A stretch of 64,000 nt of DNA from Rhizobiaceae bacterium (GTDB lineage Bacteria > Pseudomonadota > Alphaproteobacteria > Rhizobiales > Rhizobiaceae): assembly GCA_019635755.1 (NCBI GenBank), contig JAHBYW010000005.1:62001-126000 (forward strand), read 5' to 3'. Of the stretch, positions 1 through 9,354 are shown in pieces (the stretch's first letter is position 1; every line of letters starts with the position of its first letter). The position numbers and the translations under genes are program-made. The notes beneath the pieces are model-generated. The model searched no databases and was not told the DNA's origin. It worked only from the letters and a program-made list of their open reading frames with translations.

Positions 1-19
1 TGACCTCAGGGTATGACAA

Positions 20-439
20 TTGGCGATCTACAGGGAAAAAGACTTCAGCGAACGCCGCAGCGCGGCGGTCGACGCGAAGAAGGCTCTCCTCGAAAAGTTC
101 AAGGCCCGTCCGGCGGCTGACGATCCGCGGATGGTGGCGTTGCGCGCGGAGCGCGAGGCGGTCCTCAAGGCGCGGGAACAGCGCGAGAGCGAGCGCGAGA
201 AGCTCAAGCAGGAGCGGCTGGCCCGCGAGGCGAAGGAGCGCGCGGAGCGCGAGGCGGCCGAGGCCGTCGCCCGCAAGGCTGCCGAGGAGGCTGCTGCTGC
301 GGAGGCGAAGCGTCGCGAGCAGGAAGAGAACGAGCGCGTTGCACGCCAGCTGGCCTCGGAAGCCGAGCAGAAGGCCAAGCGCGACGCCCGTTACGCCGCG
401 CGCAAGGCCCGCGTCGGCCGCCAGCCGCCGAAGCTCTAG
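20..439 (+). CDS. DUF6481-like charged coiled-coil protein
   Basis: A 139-residue protein rich in Arg, Lys, Glu and Ala. The whole centre (about residues 40-120) is heptad-like and should form one long charged alpha helix or coiled coil. The N-terminus (EKDFSERRSAAVDAKKALLE) matches my memory of the small DUF6481 family common in Rhizobiales. There is no signal peptide or membrane segment, so it is probably cytoplasmic. The start is TTG: an in-frame TGA lies just upstream at 14-16 and no ATG gives the family N-terminus. The next gene is on the other strand, so it is monocistronic within the window. Function is unknown; nucleic-acid binding is possible from the charge pattern but is not shown. 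Confidence 0.7.
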   Translation: MAIYREKDFSERRSAAVDAKKALLEKFKARPAADDPRMVALRAEREAVLKAREQRESEREKLKQERLAREAKERAEREAAEAVARKAAEEAAAAEAKRREQEENERVARQLASEAEQKAKRDARYAARKARVGRQPPKL

Positions 440-510
440 GTCCGGACAGACCCGTTTTGCGACAGGCGGGCGCGTGATGCGCCCGCCTTTTCGCGCCGGT
501 ACGACGCCGC

Positions 511-825
511 TCAGCCGGCGAACTTCAGCCCGATGATTCCGCCGACGATGAGCGCGATGCAGGCGAGCCGCGTCACGGTCGCCGGGTCGCCCAGCAGCCA
601 TATGCCGAGCAGCGCGGTGCCGACCGAGCCGATGCCGGTCCACACCGCGTAGGCGGTCCCGACCGGCAGCGTCTTCAGCGCGATGCCGAGCAGCCCGAGG
701 CTCACCACCATCGAGGCGACGGTGAGCACCGTCGGCAGCGGGCGCGTGAAGCCGTTGGTGTATTTGAGCCCGATCGCCCAGCCGATTTCGAACAGTCCTG
801 CGAAGAAGAGATACGCCCATGCCAT
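511..825 (-). CDS. gdx: Guanidinium exporter Gdx/SugE (SMR family)
   Basis: A 104-residue four-helix small multidrug resistance protein of the inner membrane. The reading is very close to SugE/Gdx: a first helix with the essential Glu at residue 13 ([15 protein letters not shown]), the central [17 protein letters not shown] stretch, and a C-terminal [13 protein letters not shown] helix. Known Gdx proteins work as dual-topology dimers exporting guanidinium in exchange for protons. I chose the ATG at 825 rather than the longer open frame because it gives the family N-terminus and has a GGAGG six bases upstream (831-835 on the plus strand). A guanidine-II riboswitch lies directly upstream, which fixes the substrate as guanidinium rather than bulky quaternary ammonium compounds. 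Confidence 0.95.
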   Translation of the reverse strand: MAWAYLFFAGLFEIGWAIGLKYTNGFTRPLPTVLTVASMVVSLGLLGIALKTLPVGTAYAVWTGIGSVGTALLGIWLLGDPATVTRLACIALIVGGIIGLKFAG

Positions 826-841
826 GGCGGCCTCCATGTCT

Positions 842-888
842 GCGCGGGTCGTCCCGCCGGTGTGGGGAAGGGCGGGGTCGTCCCCGCG
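842..888 (-). ncRNA. Guanidine-II (mini-ykkC) riboswitch
   Basis: Read on the minus strand, two short GC hairpins carry identical ACGA loops: GCGGGG-ACGA-CCCCGC (887 to 872) and GCGGG-ACGA-CCCGC (857 to 844), with a 14-base linker. Twin hairpins with ACGR loops are the signature of the guanidine-II class. The second hairpin ends 18 bases before the gdx start codon, and the GGAGG ribosome site lies between them, so control is probably at translation initiation. Gene context agrees: the class is known to control SugE/Gdx genes. Confidence 0.92.
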
Positions 889-919
889 CCGCCAGCGTGG
901 ACGACCACCGGCGAAAAGG

Positions 920-953
920 AAAGACCGGCAGCGGTTTCCCACTGCCGGTCTTT
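920..953 (-). terminator. Rho-independent terminator after the histone-like gene
   Basis: A perfect 12-bp stem (aaagaccggcag / ctgccggtcttt) with a 10-base loop. On the minus strand it is followed by a T-rich run (ctttccttttc). It sits 44 bases past the stop of the histone-like gene and upstream of the riboswitch, so it separates the two minus-strand transcripts. A short T run on the other side allows bidirectional use. Confidence 0.8.
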
Positions 954-996
954 TGGAACTCGAAAACTGAAAATCGAACTCTGCGAGAGAAGAAGG

Positions 997-1194
997 TTAC
1001 TTCTTCTTGGCCGGAGCCTTCTTGGCCGGAGCCTTGGCAGCAGCGGCCTTCTTGGCCGGAGCCTTGGCAGCAGCAGCCTTCTTGGCCGGAGCCTTCGCAG
1101 TTGCAGCCTTGGCCTTCGCCGGAGCAGCCTTGGCTTTCGCCGCTGCTTTCGGTTTCGCCGCTGCCTTGGTGCTCTTTGCGGGAGCCTTCGCCAT
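997..1194 (-). CDS. Lysine/alanine/proline-rich histone H1-like protein
   Basis: A 65-residue, extremely basic protein made almost only of Lys, Ala and Pro. The decapeptide unit KAPAKKAAAA recurs about three times in the C-terminal half, and the matching DNA is a visible direct repeat. This composition is that of bacterial histone H1-like or HU-tail-like proteins that bind and compact DNA without a fixed fold. The ATG at 1194 is chosen over a longer open frame because it has a GGAGG eight bases upstream and because upstream codons are not protein-like. A terminator follows at 920-953. Repeat number may vary between strains. Confidence 0.8.
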   Translation of the reverse strand: MAKAPAKSTKAAAKPKAAAKAKAAPAKAKAATAKAPAKKAAAAKAPAKKAAAAKAPAKKAPAKKK

Positions 1195-1538
1195 GATTCG
1201 TCCTCCGATTGATGGCGAGTGAGTGAAACTCCAGAAAATGCAGGCGCGCAAGAGTCTGCGCCGGCTATCGACGCATTCTCTCGCGAAGTTGCCGCACAAA
1301 TCGCAACTTTTTTCGCGACGCGACTCCGAAAGCGCACAGTGCGGAGTCGCGCGCGACGATTTAGATGCTCTCGCGCGCATCGACGCGCGCGTTTTTCGCG
1401 GACTGATTCGCAGCGGAAATCGCCGCTCGAATTCGCGCGGAAAATTTCGCGCGATCGACCGCAGCGAAAAATGCGCGTCGTCGACGCGACGAAAAAATCC
1501 GGATGTCGAGTCGAGATGAAATTCGCGCGGAGAAATTC
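1195..1538. other. Gene-free, CpG-dense intergenic stretch
   Basis: 344 bases between the histone-like gene and rmuC. It should hold the histone-like promoter. The base pattern is unlike its surroundings: runs of A or T alternate with dense CGCG, TTCGCG and TCGA steps. A 10-bp inverted repeat (cgcgactccg / cggagtcgcg, 1319-1328 and 1342-1351) with a 13-base loop is present but lacks a T run, so it is not a standard terminator. Open frames across it are arginine/serine-rich and not convincing. Confidence 0.6.
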
Positions 1539-2789
1539 TCACACGCCGTCGTCGACGACGCGCAGTCGGAGTTTTCCGGTTCCGCTCTGCGCGGAATTCT
1601 CGACGCGTTCATGCGCGCGATCTCCGTCGCGCTCCTCGTCGCGTGTCGCGCCGAACTCGAGCGCCTCGATCTTCTGCCCGCGCTTGGTGACCTTGTTCGA
1701 CGACACGAGGATGTCGTCGATGTCGCGCGACGTCAGGTCGAAGTGCGACTTCAGTTTCCGCACGCGATCGTCGAGCCGGGCGAGATCCTCCATCAGTCGC
1801 ACGACCTCTCCCTGGATGAGATGCGCCTGCTCGCGCATGCGCGCATCCTTCAGGATCGCCTGCATCACCTGGATCGACAGCATCAGCAGCGACGGCGACA
1901 CGATGACGACGCGCGCGCGGTGCGCCCGCTGCACCAGTGGCTCGAAGTTCTCGTGGATCTCCGCGAACACCGACTCCGACGGCACGAACATGAAGGCGGT
2001 GTCCTGCGTCTCGCCGTTGATCAGGTATTTGTCGGCGATGTCCCTTATGTGGACCTCGATGTCGCGGCGGAACGCGGTGGCGGCGACGCGCTGCGCGTCG
2101 GGTCCGTTCGCCGCGCGGATCGCGTTCCACGCCTCGAGCGGAAACTTCGCGTCGATGACCAGCGACGGCGCCCCGTTCGGCATCCGCACCAGGCAGTCCG
2201 GCCGGCTGCCGTTCGTCAGCGTCGGCTGGAAGGCATAGGCGTCGCGCGGCAGCCCGTCGGCGACGATCGCCTCCATGCGCGACTGCCCGAACGCGCCGCG
2301 CGTCTGCTTGTTTGAGAGGATCGCCTGCAGCTGCACCACCTGTCCGGCCAGCGACTGGATGTTGCCCTGCGCCTTGTCGATGACGGCGAGCCGCTCCTGC
2401 AGCTTGGACAGGCTCTCATGCGTCGAGCGCGCCTGGTCGCTCATCGACTGGCCGATGCGGCCGGTCATCGCATCGAGCCGCTGGCCGAGCGACTGTGTCA
2501 GCTCCGCCTGCCGCGCGCCGAACACGTCGGCCACAACGCCGAGCCGTCCCTGCATCTCCGACTGCGCGCTGAGGATGCCGGCGATGCGGCTCTCCATCTC
2601 GCGCGCATGCTCGGCGGCCTCCGTTGCCGCGACTGCGCGCGCCCGCGCGCTGCGCCACAGCGCCACCACGAGCGCCAGAATCAGCACGACGAACAGCGCG
2701 GCGCCGGCGGCCAGCAGCTGGCCGAGCGTGATCGTCGTCGCGCCGAGCTGCGCCACCGGGTGGGAGAAGATCGTCAGGAGTTGGTCCAT
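1539..2789 (-). CDS. rmuC: DNA recombination protein RmuC
   Basis: About 416 residues. A single N-terminal membrane anchor (about residues 22-46, [20 protein letters not shown]) precedes a long coiled coil (about 50-160). The conserved RmuC nuclease-like domain follows, with [19 protein letters not shown] and [15 protein letters not shown]. RmuC limits inverted-repeat recombination; its core resembles the PD-(D/E)XK nuclease fold, and the Asp-Ala-Lys of the motif is seen here. A GTG at 2792 directly precedes the ATG at 2789; I used the ATG because GGTGG lies at a usable distance. The last 30 residues run into the CpG-dense tract and are less conserved in style. Confidence 0.93.
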   Translation of the reverse strand: MDQLLTIFSHPVAQLGATTITLGQLLAAGAALFVVLILALVVALWRSARARAVAATEAAEHAREMESRIAGILSAQSEMQGRLGVVADVFGARQAELTQSLGQRLDAMTGRIGQSMSDQARSTHESLSKLQERLAVIDKAQGNIQSLAGQVVQLQAILSNKQTRGAFGQSRMEAIVADGLPRDAYAFQPTLTNGSRPDCLVRMPNGAPSLVIDAKFPLEAWNAIRAANGPDAQRVAATAFRRDIEVHIRDIADKYLINGETQDTAFMFVPSESVFAEIHENFEPLVQRAHRARVVIVSPSLLMLSIQVMQAILKDARMREQAHLIQGEVVRLMEDLARLDDRVRKLKSHFDLTSRDIDDILVSSNKVTKRGQKIEALEFGATRDEERDGDRAHERVENSAQSGTGKLRLRVVDDGV

Positions 2790-2891
2790 CACCCCACCAT
2801 ATCCGATTCGCGCCCGCTCGATAGATCAAAACGTGAACGCTGTCGCCGCCGGTCGGTTGACGGGGCGGAGGCGACCGACTACCTCAACGCC

Positions 2892-3422
2892 ATGTCGATC
2901 AAGCCTCTCGTCATCCTTCCCGACCCCGTCCTGCGCCTCGTCTCAAAGCCGGTCGAGCGGGTCGACGCGTCGCTCAGGAAGCTCGCCGACGACATGCTCG
3001 ACACGATGTACGACGCGCCCGGCATCGGCCTTGCCGCCATCCAGGTCGGCGAGCCGCTGCGCATGCTGGTCATCGACGTCGCCAAGGAGGGCGAGCCGAA
3101 GGCGCCGCACGTCTTCATCAACCCGGAGATCGTGGAGCAGTCCGGCGAGGCGTCGATCTACGAGGAAGGCTGCCTGTCGATCCCCGACTACTATGCCGAG
3201 GTGGAACGGCCGGCGACCGTGCGGGTGACGTATCTGGACCGCGAGGGCAAGCCGCAGGAGGTCGCCGCCGCCGGACTGCTGGCGACCTGCCTGCAGCACG
3301 AGATCGATCACCTCAACGGTGTGCTCTTCATCGACCACATCTCGAAGCTGAAGCGCGACATGGTCGTGCGCAAGTTCCGCAAGCTCGCCAAGGACCGGCC
3401 GCCGAGCCGCATGGTCGGCTAG
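2892..3422 (+). CDS. def: Peptide deformylase
   Basis: 176 residues, normal length. All three metal-site motifs are present: GIGLAA (residues 45-50), EGCLS (92-96, ligand Cys94) and HEIDH (136-140, ligands His136 and His140, catalytic Glu137). The cytoplasmic enzyme removes the N-formyl group from new proteins. The ATG at 2892 gives the usual [15 protein letters not shown] start. fmt follows 14 bases downstream, so the enzymes that add and remove the formyl group are co-transcribed, as in many bacteria. Confidence 0.97.
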   Translation: MSIKPLVILPDPVLRLVSKPVERVDASLRKLADDMLDTMYDAPGIGLAAIQVGEPLRMLVIDVAKEGEPKAPHVFINPEIVEQSGEASIYEEGCLSIPDYYAEVERPATVRVTYLDREGKPQEVAAAGLLATCLQHEIDHLNGVLFIDHISKLKRDMVVRKFRKLAKDRPPSRMVG

Positions 3423-3436
3423 AGCAGTTCCGGTCG

Positions 3437-4372
3437 ATGCCGCTGCGGGTCGTCTTCATGGGCACGCCGGACTTCGCGGTGCCGACGCTCCGGGCCGTCG
3501 CCGCCGCTGGGCACCCGATCGTCGCCGTCTACACGCAGCCGCCGCGTCCCGCCGGCCGGCGTGGGCTGGAGACGGTCCCGTCGCCGGTGCAGCGCGAGGC
3601 GGAGCGGCTCGGCGTGGAGGTGCGGACCCCGGCTTCGCTGAAGGGCGAGACCGAGCAGGCCGCCTTCGCCGCGCTTGCTGCGGACGTCGCCGTCGTCGTC
3701 GCCTACGGCCTGCTGCTGCCGCGCGCGGTGCTCGACGCGCCGCGCTTCGGCTGCTTCAACGGCCACGCCTCGATCCTGCCGCGCTGGCGGGGCGCCGCGC
3801 CGATCCAGCGTGCGATCATGGCGGGCGACGGCGAGACGGCGATGGCGATCATGAAGATGGAGGCCGGCCTCGACACCGGACCGGTCGCGCTGGAGGAACG
3901 CGTCGCGATCCCGTCCGACATGACGGCGGGCGACCTGCATGATCAGCTCAAGGATGTGGGCGCGCGCCTGATGGTCGATGCACTCGCGCGCCTCGAAGCG
4001 GGCACGCTCACGCTCCACCCGCAGCCTGAGGACGGCGTGCTCTATGCAAAGAAGATCGACAAGGCCGAGACCCGCGTCGACTGGACGCGGTCCGCGCACG
4101 AGGCGCACAACACGGTCCGGGGGCTGGCGCCGTCGCCCGGCGCGTGGTTCGAGCTTGACGTCGGCGGTCGGCCGGAGCGGCTGAAGCTGCTCCGCACCGA
4201 GGTCGCCGAGGGCACCGGCCGTCCGGGCGAGGTTCTGGACGACCGCTTCACGATTGCCTGCGGCGTGGGCGCGCTGCGCGTGCTCGACCTGCAGCGCGCC
4301 GGCGGCAGGCCCATGGGCGCGGCCGAGTTCCTGCGTGGTACGAAACTGGAGAGGGGGAATATCATCCGATGA
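3437..4372 (+). CDS. fmt: Methionyl-tRNA formyltransferase
   Basis: 311 residues, full length. The N-terminal formyltransferase domain has the catalytic Asn108 and His110 in NGHASILP, the following [12 protein letters not shown], and Asp146 in LDTGP. A C-terminal OB-like domain (about 205-311) should contact the initiator tRNA. The enzyme moves a formyl group from 10-formyl-tetrahydrofolate to Met-tRNA(fMet). It lies 14 bases after def. Its stop overlaps the start of the next gene by four bases (ATGA), suggesting coupled translation. Confidence 0.97.
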   Translation: MPLRVVFMGTPDFAVPTLRAVAAAGHPIVAVYTQPPRPAGRRGLETVPSPVQREAERLGVEVRTPASLKGETEQAAFAALAADVAVVVAYGLLLPRAVLDAPRFGCFNGHASILPRWRGAAPIQRAIMAGDGETAMAIMKMEAGLDTGPVALEERVAIPSDMTAGDLHDQLKDVGARLMVDALARLEAGTLTLHPQPEDGVLYAKKIDKAETRVDWTRSAHEAHNTVRGLAPSPGAWFELDVGGRPERLKLLRTEVAEGTGRPGEVLDDRFTIACGVGALRVLDLQRAGGRPMGAAEFLRGTKLERGNIIR

Positions 4373-4869
4373 GCATGTTTTCGATCAGGACGTCCACGCC
4401 GAGGGATCGCGACTCGATCCGTCTGGTCGAGGAGCATGCCTTCGGCCAGCCGGCCGAGGCCGGGCTTGTCGACGCGCTCGTGACCGGCGGCGATGCCGTC
4501 GTCGAACTGGTCGCCGAGGAGGAAGGCTCGGTCGTCGGGCACATCCTGTTCTCGCGGCTTCACGTCGACAATGGTAGGCAGCGCTTTGCCGCCGTGGCGC
4601 TGGCGCCGCTCGCCGTCGAGCCGGCCTTCCACGGGACGGGCATCGGCGGCGCGCTGATCCGCGAGGCGCATCTGCGCCTGAAGACCGCGGGCGAGACGCT
4701 GTCGGTCGTCGTCGGCGATCCCGCCTATTACGGCCGTTTCGGCTATCAGCGCGAGCGCGCCCGCCGCTTCGAGAGCGCCTTCCAGGGAGACGCGATGCAG
4801 GCCCTGGCCTGGGGCGACGCGCCGGCGGCGGGGACGCTTGTCTACGCCGCCGCTTTCGGCGCGCTCTGA
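4369..4869 (+). CDS. GNAT-family N-acetyltransferase (YhbS-like)
   Basis: 166 residues with one GNAT fold. The acetyl-CoA loop is in [17 protein letters not shown] (about 84-100), and [15 protein letters not shown] is typical of the YhbS (COG3153) group. The acceptor is unknown. Its ATG overlaps the fmt stop, and truA follows after six bases, so it sits within a def-fmt-GNAT-truA operon. That context hints at a translation-related substrate, but this is inference only. Confidence 0.85.
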   Translation: MSMFSIRTSTPRDRDSIRLVEEHAFGQPAEAGLVDALVTGGDAVVELVAEEEGSVVGHILFSRLHVDNGRQRFAAVALAPLAVEPAFHGTGIGGALIREAHLRLKTAGETLSVVVGDPAYYGRFGYQRERARRFESAFQGDAMQALAWGDAPAAGTLVYAAAFGAL

Positions 4870-4875
4870 GCGGCG

Positions 4876-5625
4876 ATGCCGCGCTACCGCCTCGACATCG
4901 AATATGACGGCGCCGCCTATGCCGGTTGGCAGCGCCAGGCCGGACAGCCTTCCGTGCAGGCGGCGGTCGAGCAGGCGGTGCTGGGCTTCAGCGGCGAGGC
5001 GGCGACGCTGAAGGGTGCCGGCCGCACCGACGCCGGGGTCCACGCGTTCGGCCAGGTCGCGCATCTCGATCTTGCCAGGGACTGGCCGGCCGACACCGTG
5101 CGCGACGCCGTCAACGCGCATCTCAGGCAGGCCGGGGAAACCGTGACGATCCTCGCCGCGTCGGTAGCCGCGGGCGATTTCGACGCGCGCTTCTCCGCCA
5201 GCCGCCGCCACTATCTCTACCGCATCCTCAACCGCCGCGCGCCTCCGGCGCTGGAGCGCGGCCGTGCCTGGCACGTCGCGCCGCCGCTCGATGCCGCGGC
5301 CATGCACGCCGCCGCCCAGGTCCTGGTCGGGCTGCACGACTTTACCACGTTCCGTTCCGTCCAGTGCCAGTCGAAGAGCCCGGTGAAGACGCTGGACCGT
5401 CTCGACGTGACGCGCGACGGCGAGATGATCGAGATCCGCGCCTCGGCCCGGTCCTTCCTGCACAACCAGGTCCGCTCGATGGTGGGCACGCTGAAGCGGG
5501 TGGGCGAGGGGGCATGGTCGGCCGCCGATGTCCGCGCCGCGCTCGACGCCCGCGACCGCGCCGCCTGCGGTCCGGTCGCGCCGCCCGACGGGCTGTACCT
5601 CGTCAGGGTCGACTACGAGCGCTAG
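4876..5625 (+). CDS. truA: tRNA pseudouridine(38-40) synthase TruA
   Basis: 249 residues, full length. The catalytic Asp52 is in [14 protein letters not shown]. Also present are the start [25 protein letters not shown] and [11 protein letters not shown] near the C-terminus. The enzyme converts U38-U40 of the tRNA anticodon arm to pseudouridine. It is the last gene of the def operon. Its stop overlaps the stop of the convergent membrane-protein gene by four bases, leaving no room for a terminator between them. Confidence 0.97.
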   Translation: MPRYRLDIEYDGAAYAGWQRQAGQPSVQAAVEQAVLGFSGEAATLKGAGRTDAGVHAFGQVAHLDLARDWPADTVRDAVNAHLRQAGETVTILAASVAAGDFDARFSASRRHYLYRILNRRAPPALERGRAWHVAPPLDAAAMHAAAQVLVGLHDFTTFRSVQCQSKSPVKTLDRLDVTRDGEMIEIRASARSFLHNQVRSMVGTLKRVGEGAWSAADVRAALDARDRAACGPVAPPDGLYLVRVDYER

Positions 5626-6218
5626 CGCAGCGGCGCCAGACCGAACAGCGCTTCCAGCGCGAAGAACACGAGCAGCGACGCGAAGAACATGCCGGCGAAC
5701 ACGGCCGTCGCCACGCCCGGTCCGCGGCCGATCGCGGCGTTGGTCAGCCGCCAGGCCAGCACCATCGTCGCGCCGAACAGCAGCAGCGAGATGAGCACGG
5801 CGGCGTCGCCGGCGCCGGGGAACAGGAGCCGCAGCAGGGCCGGCGGCAGCATCAGCCACACCGTGATCGCCGATCCCCAGTTGCTGGCCACGACATAGGC
5901 CACGAAGCGGTCCTCGATGCCGGCCGGCCTCGCCGCCAGCGCCAGCGCGCCCAGCGGGAAGATCCACGAGCCGAGGTCGATCATCGCGAGGCGCAGCAGG
6001 ATCGCGCCGCGCCCGGCCGCCATCCCCGGGTCGAGCGAAAGGTCGTTGGCGATCGACACCCAGTTCACCGCCAGGGCCGGGAGAGCGATCGCGATGGCGA
6101 AGAAGGAGTTCCAGAATCCGTCGGCGGAAAGGTCGAGCAGCCGCAGCCCGTCGGCCCGGCCCGTCATCATCCGCCAGGCGCCGAACAGGGACCGCTGGAT
6201 CTCGGCGGCGGGCGGCAT
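5622..6218 (-). CDS. Conserved membrane protein coupled to dapE
   Basis: 198 residues with about five hydrophobic segments (near 37-55, 80-97, 110-130, 141-158 and 172-192). There are no catalytic motifs I can name and no family I recognise. The N-terminal 30 residues are hydrophilic and probably cytoplasmic. The ATG at 6218 overlaps the dapE stop by one base (TGATG), so translation is probably coupled to dapE. Function is unknown; the tight linkage suggests co-expression rather than a proven role in lysine or peptidoglycan synthesis. Confidence 0.8.
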   Translation of the reverse strand: MPPAAEIQRSLFGAWRMMTGRADGLRLLDLSADGFWNSFFAIAIALPALAVNWVSIANDLSLDPGMAAGRGAILLRLAMIDLGSWIFPLGALALAARPAGIEDRFVAYVVASNWGSAITVWLMLPPALLRLLFPGAGDAAVLISLLLFGATMVLAWRLTNAAIGRGPGVATAVFAGMFFASLLVFFALEALFGLAPLR

Positions 6219-7405
6219 CAGCCGAACCAGTCTTCCAGGAAGCGTTCGTAGATGGCGGTCAGCGTCTCGAGGTCGGCCAGCGCGACGCGCTCGTCGACCA
6301 TGTGCATGGTCTTGCCGACGAGGCCGAACTCGACCACCGGGCAATGGTCCTTGATGAAACGCGCGTCGGACGTGCCGCCCGTGGTGGAGAGCCCCGGGCG
6401 CCGGCCGGTCACCGCCGAGATCGACCCCGACAGCGCGTCGATCAGCCTGTCGTCGCGCGTCAGGAACACATGGCTCGGCCGGTCGCGCCAGACGATGTCG
6501 TAGTCGATCGGCTCGGTGCGGCCCTTGCGGAACTTCTTGCGCCGCGCCGCGCGATCTAGCCGGTTGTGCACCTCCGCCTGCAGGCTGTCGGCCGTCCACG
6601 CATCGCCGAAGCGGATGTTGAACGCCGCCGTCGCCCTGGCGGGGATGACGTTGGCGGCCGGATTGCCGACGTCGACGGAGGTGATTTCCAGATTCGTCGG
6701 CTGGAAGTCCTTCGTGCCCGCGTCGAAGGCGGGGCTGAGCAGAGCCTCGCAAAGCGTCAGCAGCCCGGGCACCGGATTGTCGGCCAGCTGCGGATAGGCC
6801 GAATGCCCCTGCCGGCCGTTGACGGTGACGATGCCGGAGATCGCGCCGCGGCGCCCGATCTTGATCATGTCGCCCAGACGTTCCGGATTGGTCGGCTCGC
6901 CGACGATCGACGCGTCCCAGCGCTCGCCCTTGGCTGCGGCCCAGTCGAGCAGCTTGCCGGTGCCGTTGATCGACGGCCCTTCCTCGTCGCCGGTGATGAC
7001 GAAGGAGACCGATCCCTTGATCGTCCCGCGCTTCTGGACGTGACGCGCCACCGCCGCCGTGAAGCAGGCGATGCCGCCCTTCATGTCGACCGCGCCGCGC
7101 CCGTACATCTCGCCGTTCGCGACCGCCGCGGAAAAGGGCGGATGCGTCCACGCGCTCTCGTCGCCGGGAGGCACGACGTCGGTGTGGCCCGCGAACATCA
7201 GGTGCGGCCCGTTGCCCGAACGCCGCGCGTAGAGGTTCTCGACGTCCGGCGTGCCGCTCTCGGAGAACACCGGCCGCTCGATGGTGAAGCCCAGCGGCTC
7301 CAGCATGCGCGCCAGCGCGGTCAGCGCGCCGCCTTCCATCGGTGTCACCGACGGGCAGCGGATCAGGGTGGCGAGGTTCTCGGCCGGATCGACTGGAAGG
7401 GTCAT
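6218..7405 (-). CDS. dapE: Succinyl-diaminopimelate desuccinylase
   Basis: 395 residues, normal for DapE. M20-peptidase metal and catalytic motifs are present: AGHTDVVPPGD with metal-binding His and Asp, GRGAVDMKGG, GDEEGPSINGT (catalytic Glu and metal Glu), and GGTSDARFIKD near the C-terminus. It hydrolyses N-succinyl-LL-diaminopimelate in lysine and peptidoglycan synthesis, using two zinc ions. The ATG at 7405 gives the expected N-terminus. dapD, an earlier step in the same pathway, lies about 5 kb away on the same strand but in another transcription unit. Confidence 0.96.
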   Translation of the reverse strand: MTLPVDPAENLATLIRCPSVTPMEGGALTALARMLEPLGFTIERPVFSESGTPDVENLYARRSGNGPHLMFAGHTDVVPPGDESAWTHPPFSAAVANGEMYGRGAVDMKGGIACFTAAVARHVQKRGTIKGSVSFVITGDEEGPSINGTGKLLDWAAAKGERWDASIVGEPTNPERLGDMIKIGRRGAISGIVTVNGRQGHSAYPQLADNPVPGLLTLCEALLSPAFDAGTKDFQPTNLEITSVDVGNPAANVIPARATAAFNIRFGDAWTADSLQAEVHNRLDRAARRKKFRKGRTEPIDYDIVWRDRPSHVFLTRDDRLIDALSGSISAVTGRRPGLSTTGGTSDARFIKDHCPVVEFGLVGKTMHMVDERVALADLETLTAIYERFLEDWFG

Positions 7406-7567
7406 GGCGGGGCATCGAATACTGGAAACCGGCAGGCGTGTCACGCCGCCCCGCCCTTGTCCGGGCACGAGGCCGCTCGGCGCCGCGCGATGTGTCGCGG
7501 GCCGCTCCGCCCGGTTGACCGCCGCGCCGCCCGGATGCGAACTCCACGCTCCCGATTCGATGGCCGC

Positions 7568-8590
7568 ATGCTCGACGCGAAGACTCCCATCACGATTGCC
7601 GGCGCCGGCAGCATCGGCTGCTATGTCGGTGGCTGCCTGGCGCTGGCGGGCCGCAAGGTCACGCTGCTCGGCCGGCCGCGCCTGCTCGAGCGCGTCGCCG
7701 AGAAGGGCATCGCGGTCGTCGGGCTGGACGGCGCCGAACGCCGCGTCGCCCCCGGCGTCGTCGATTGTTTCGCCGATCCCGCCCGCGCCCTGGTGCGTGC
7801 CGGGCTCGTCCTCGTCACCGTGAAGGGCGCGCAGACGGCGGAGATGGCCGAACTCGTCGCGGCGTTCGCGCCGGGCGATGCCACGGTCGTCAGCCTGCAG
7901 AACGGCGTCGACAATCCGGCGATCCTCCGTTCGCGGCTCCGTCCCGGCCAGCGCTCGGCCTCGGGCATCGTCGGCTTCAACGTCGTGCAGCCGCCCGCCG
8001 GCCGCGCGCCGCCGACGGTGCGCCGCACGACCGCTGGCGACGTGCTGGTCGACGCCGCTATCCCCGGGCTTGCCGGCCTGCTCGACGTCGACGGGCTTCG
8101 CACGCGGGGCGCGGACGACATGACCGCCGTGCGCTGGGGCAAGCTCATTCTCAATCTCAACAATGCGCTGAACGCGCTCTCCGGCCTGCCGCTGGCGCAG
8201 GAGCTCGCCGACCGCCGCTGGCGCGTGCTGCTGGCGTCGCAGGTCGCGGAGGCCGTCGCCGCGCTGAAGGCCGAAGGCATCGAGCCGGCCTCGATCGGCA
8301 CGCTGAAGCCGTCGCTGCTGCCGCATGTGCTGCGGCTGCCGGATTTCATCTTCCGCATCCTGGCGCGCCAGATGCTGGCGATTGACCCGGCGGCCCGGTC
8401 GTCGATGCTCGACGACCTCGACGCGCGGCGCCTCACCGAGGTCGACCAGTTGCAGGGCGCCGTCGTCCGGCTGGCCGAGAAGCACGGTCGCGACGCGCCG
8501 GTGTGCCGCGCCGTGATGGCGCTGGTCGCCGAAGCGGAACGACGCGGCGAGGGTTCGCCGCGCCTGTCCCCGGACGCGATCAGGCCATGA
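7568..8590 (+). CDS. 2-dehydropantoate 2-reductase-like protein
   Basis: 340 residues. An N-terminal Rossmann NADP site (ITIAGAGSIGCYVGGCLALA, residues 8-27) precedes a VSLQNGVDN stretch and a helical C-terminal domain with KLILNLNNALNAL. These match the PanE/ApbA family, which reduces ketopantoate to pantoate for coenzyme A. Some members of the family act on other 2-keto acids, so I give no symbol. The ATG at 7568 sets the glycine motif at the usual distance. The 3' end overlaps the convergent membrane gene by 11 bases. Confidence 0.85.
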   Translation: MLDAKTPITIAGAGSIGCYVGGCLALAGRKVTLLGRPRLLERVAEKGIAVVGLDGAERRVAPGVVDCFADPARALVRAGLVLVTVKGAQTAEMAELVAAFAPGDATVVSLQNGVDNPAILRSRLRPGQRSASGIVGFNVVQPPAGRAPPTVRRTTAGDVLVDAAIPGLAGLLDVDGLRTRGADDMTAVRWGKLILNLNNALNALSGLPLAQELADRRWRVLLASQVAEAVAALKAEGIEPASIGTLKPSLLPHVLRLPDFIFRILARQMLAIDPAARSSMLDDLDARRLTEVDQLQGAVVRLAEKHGRDAPVCRAVMALVAEAERRGEGSPRLSPDAIRP

Positions 8591-9320
8591 CTGGCTGCTG
8601 CGGCGCCGCGCGTCCTGCGAAGGCCGTGGCCAGCAGCGCCGCGCCCAGCGCCAGCAGCCAGCCCTGCCACAGGATGAAGGCGAACGGTGCGGTCTCGTAG
8701 GCCGTGAAGGACGGGTTGGCCGAGTGCAGCAGCTCCGTCTGCGCGATTAGCCACAGCGGCACGGTGATGGCGGGCAGTGCGCCGAGCACCTTCCACAGGC
8801 CCGGCATGCGCAGGAACGCGGCCGCCATGCCGATCGTCCAGACGAGCAGGGTGAGCTGGCCGAGATCTTCGCCGATCGCCACGCCGCCATACTGGTGCAC
8901 GGCGGTGAACACGGCCTCGATCGCGGCGCGGCTGGCCTCGCTGGTCGCCGGGTCGGCGTGGGCGGCCGCGAGCGGCGGCACCACGAACACCCAGCGCGCC
9001 AGGCCGATGGCCTGCAGCAGGCCGCTGGCGACACCGAACATCGTGGCCAGGCGGTGCGCATTGCCGGTGGCCGCCTCCAGCCAGCGGCTGAGCGCGAGCG
9101 CGACGAAGGTGAAGAAGAAGGCGGCCAGCGCGAAGGCGAACCAGGCGAGCACGAGCGACGTGCCGCCGGCGTTGAACGCGGCGAGGATCACGCCGGTCGG
9201 CTCGCGCAGGATGTCGTCGTACTGGAAAGTCTGGACGAGGTAGATGTAGGGCACCGTCGCCAGGACGAGGAATGCGACAAGGCATGCGCCGGCGAGGGCG
9301 CGAAGGCGTGCTTCGGTCAT
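8580..9320 (-). CDS. DUF4386-like integral membrane protein
   Basis: 246 residues with six or seven hydrophobic helices starting near residues 8, 46, 60, 90, 150, 178 and 215. The alternation of helices with a long loop after the first resembles the DUF4386 family, but I could not verify this. No enzymatic motif is visible. It begins 35 bases downstream of the TetR gene on the same strand and is probably co-transcribed with it and repressed by it. Confidence 0.7.
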   Translation of the reverse strand: MTEARLRALAGACLVAFLVLATVPYIYLVQTFQYDDILREPTGVILAAFNAGGTSLVLAWFAFALAAFFFTFVALALSRWLEAATGNAHRLATMFGVASGLLQAIGLARWVFVVPPLAAAHADPATSEASRAAIEAVFTAVHQYGGVAIGEDLGQLTLLVWTIGMAAAFLRMPGLWKVLGALPAITVPLWLIAQTELLHSANPSFTAYETAPFAFILWQGWLLALGAALLATAFAGRAAPQQPVMA

Positions 9321-9354
9321 GAGGGTTCTCCTGCCGCGCGTCGGCGGCGATCGG

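Noticed and set aside
1219-2315. Long plus-strand frames over the CpG-dense tract and rmuC
   Set aside because: Arg/Ser-rich shadows of the rmuC gene with no family features.
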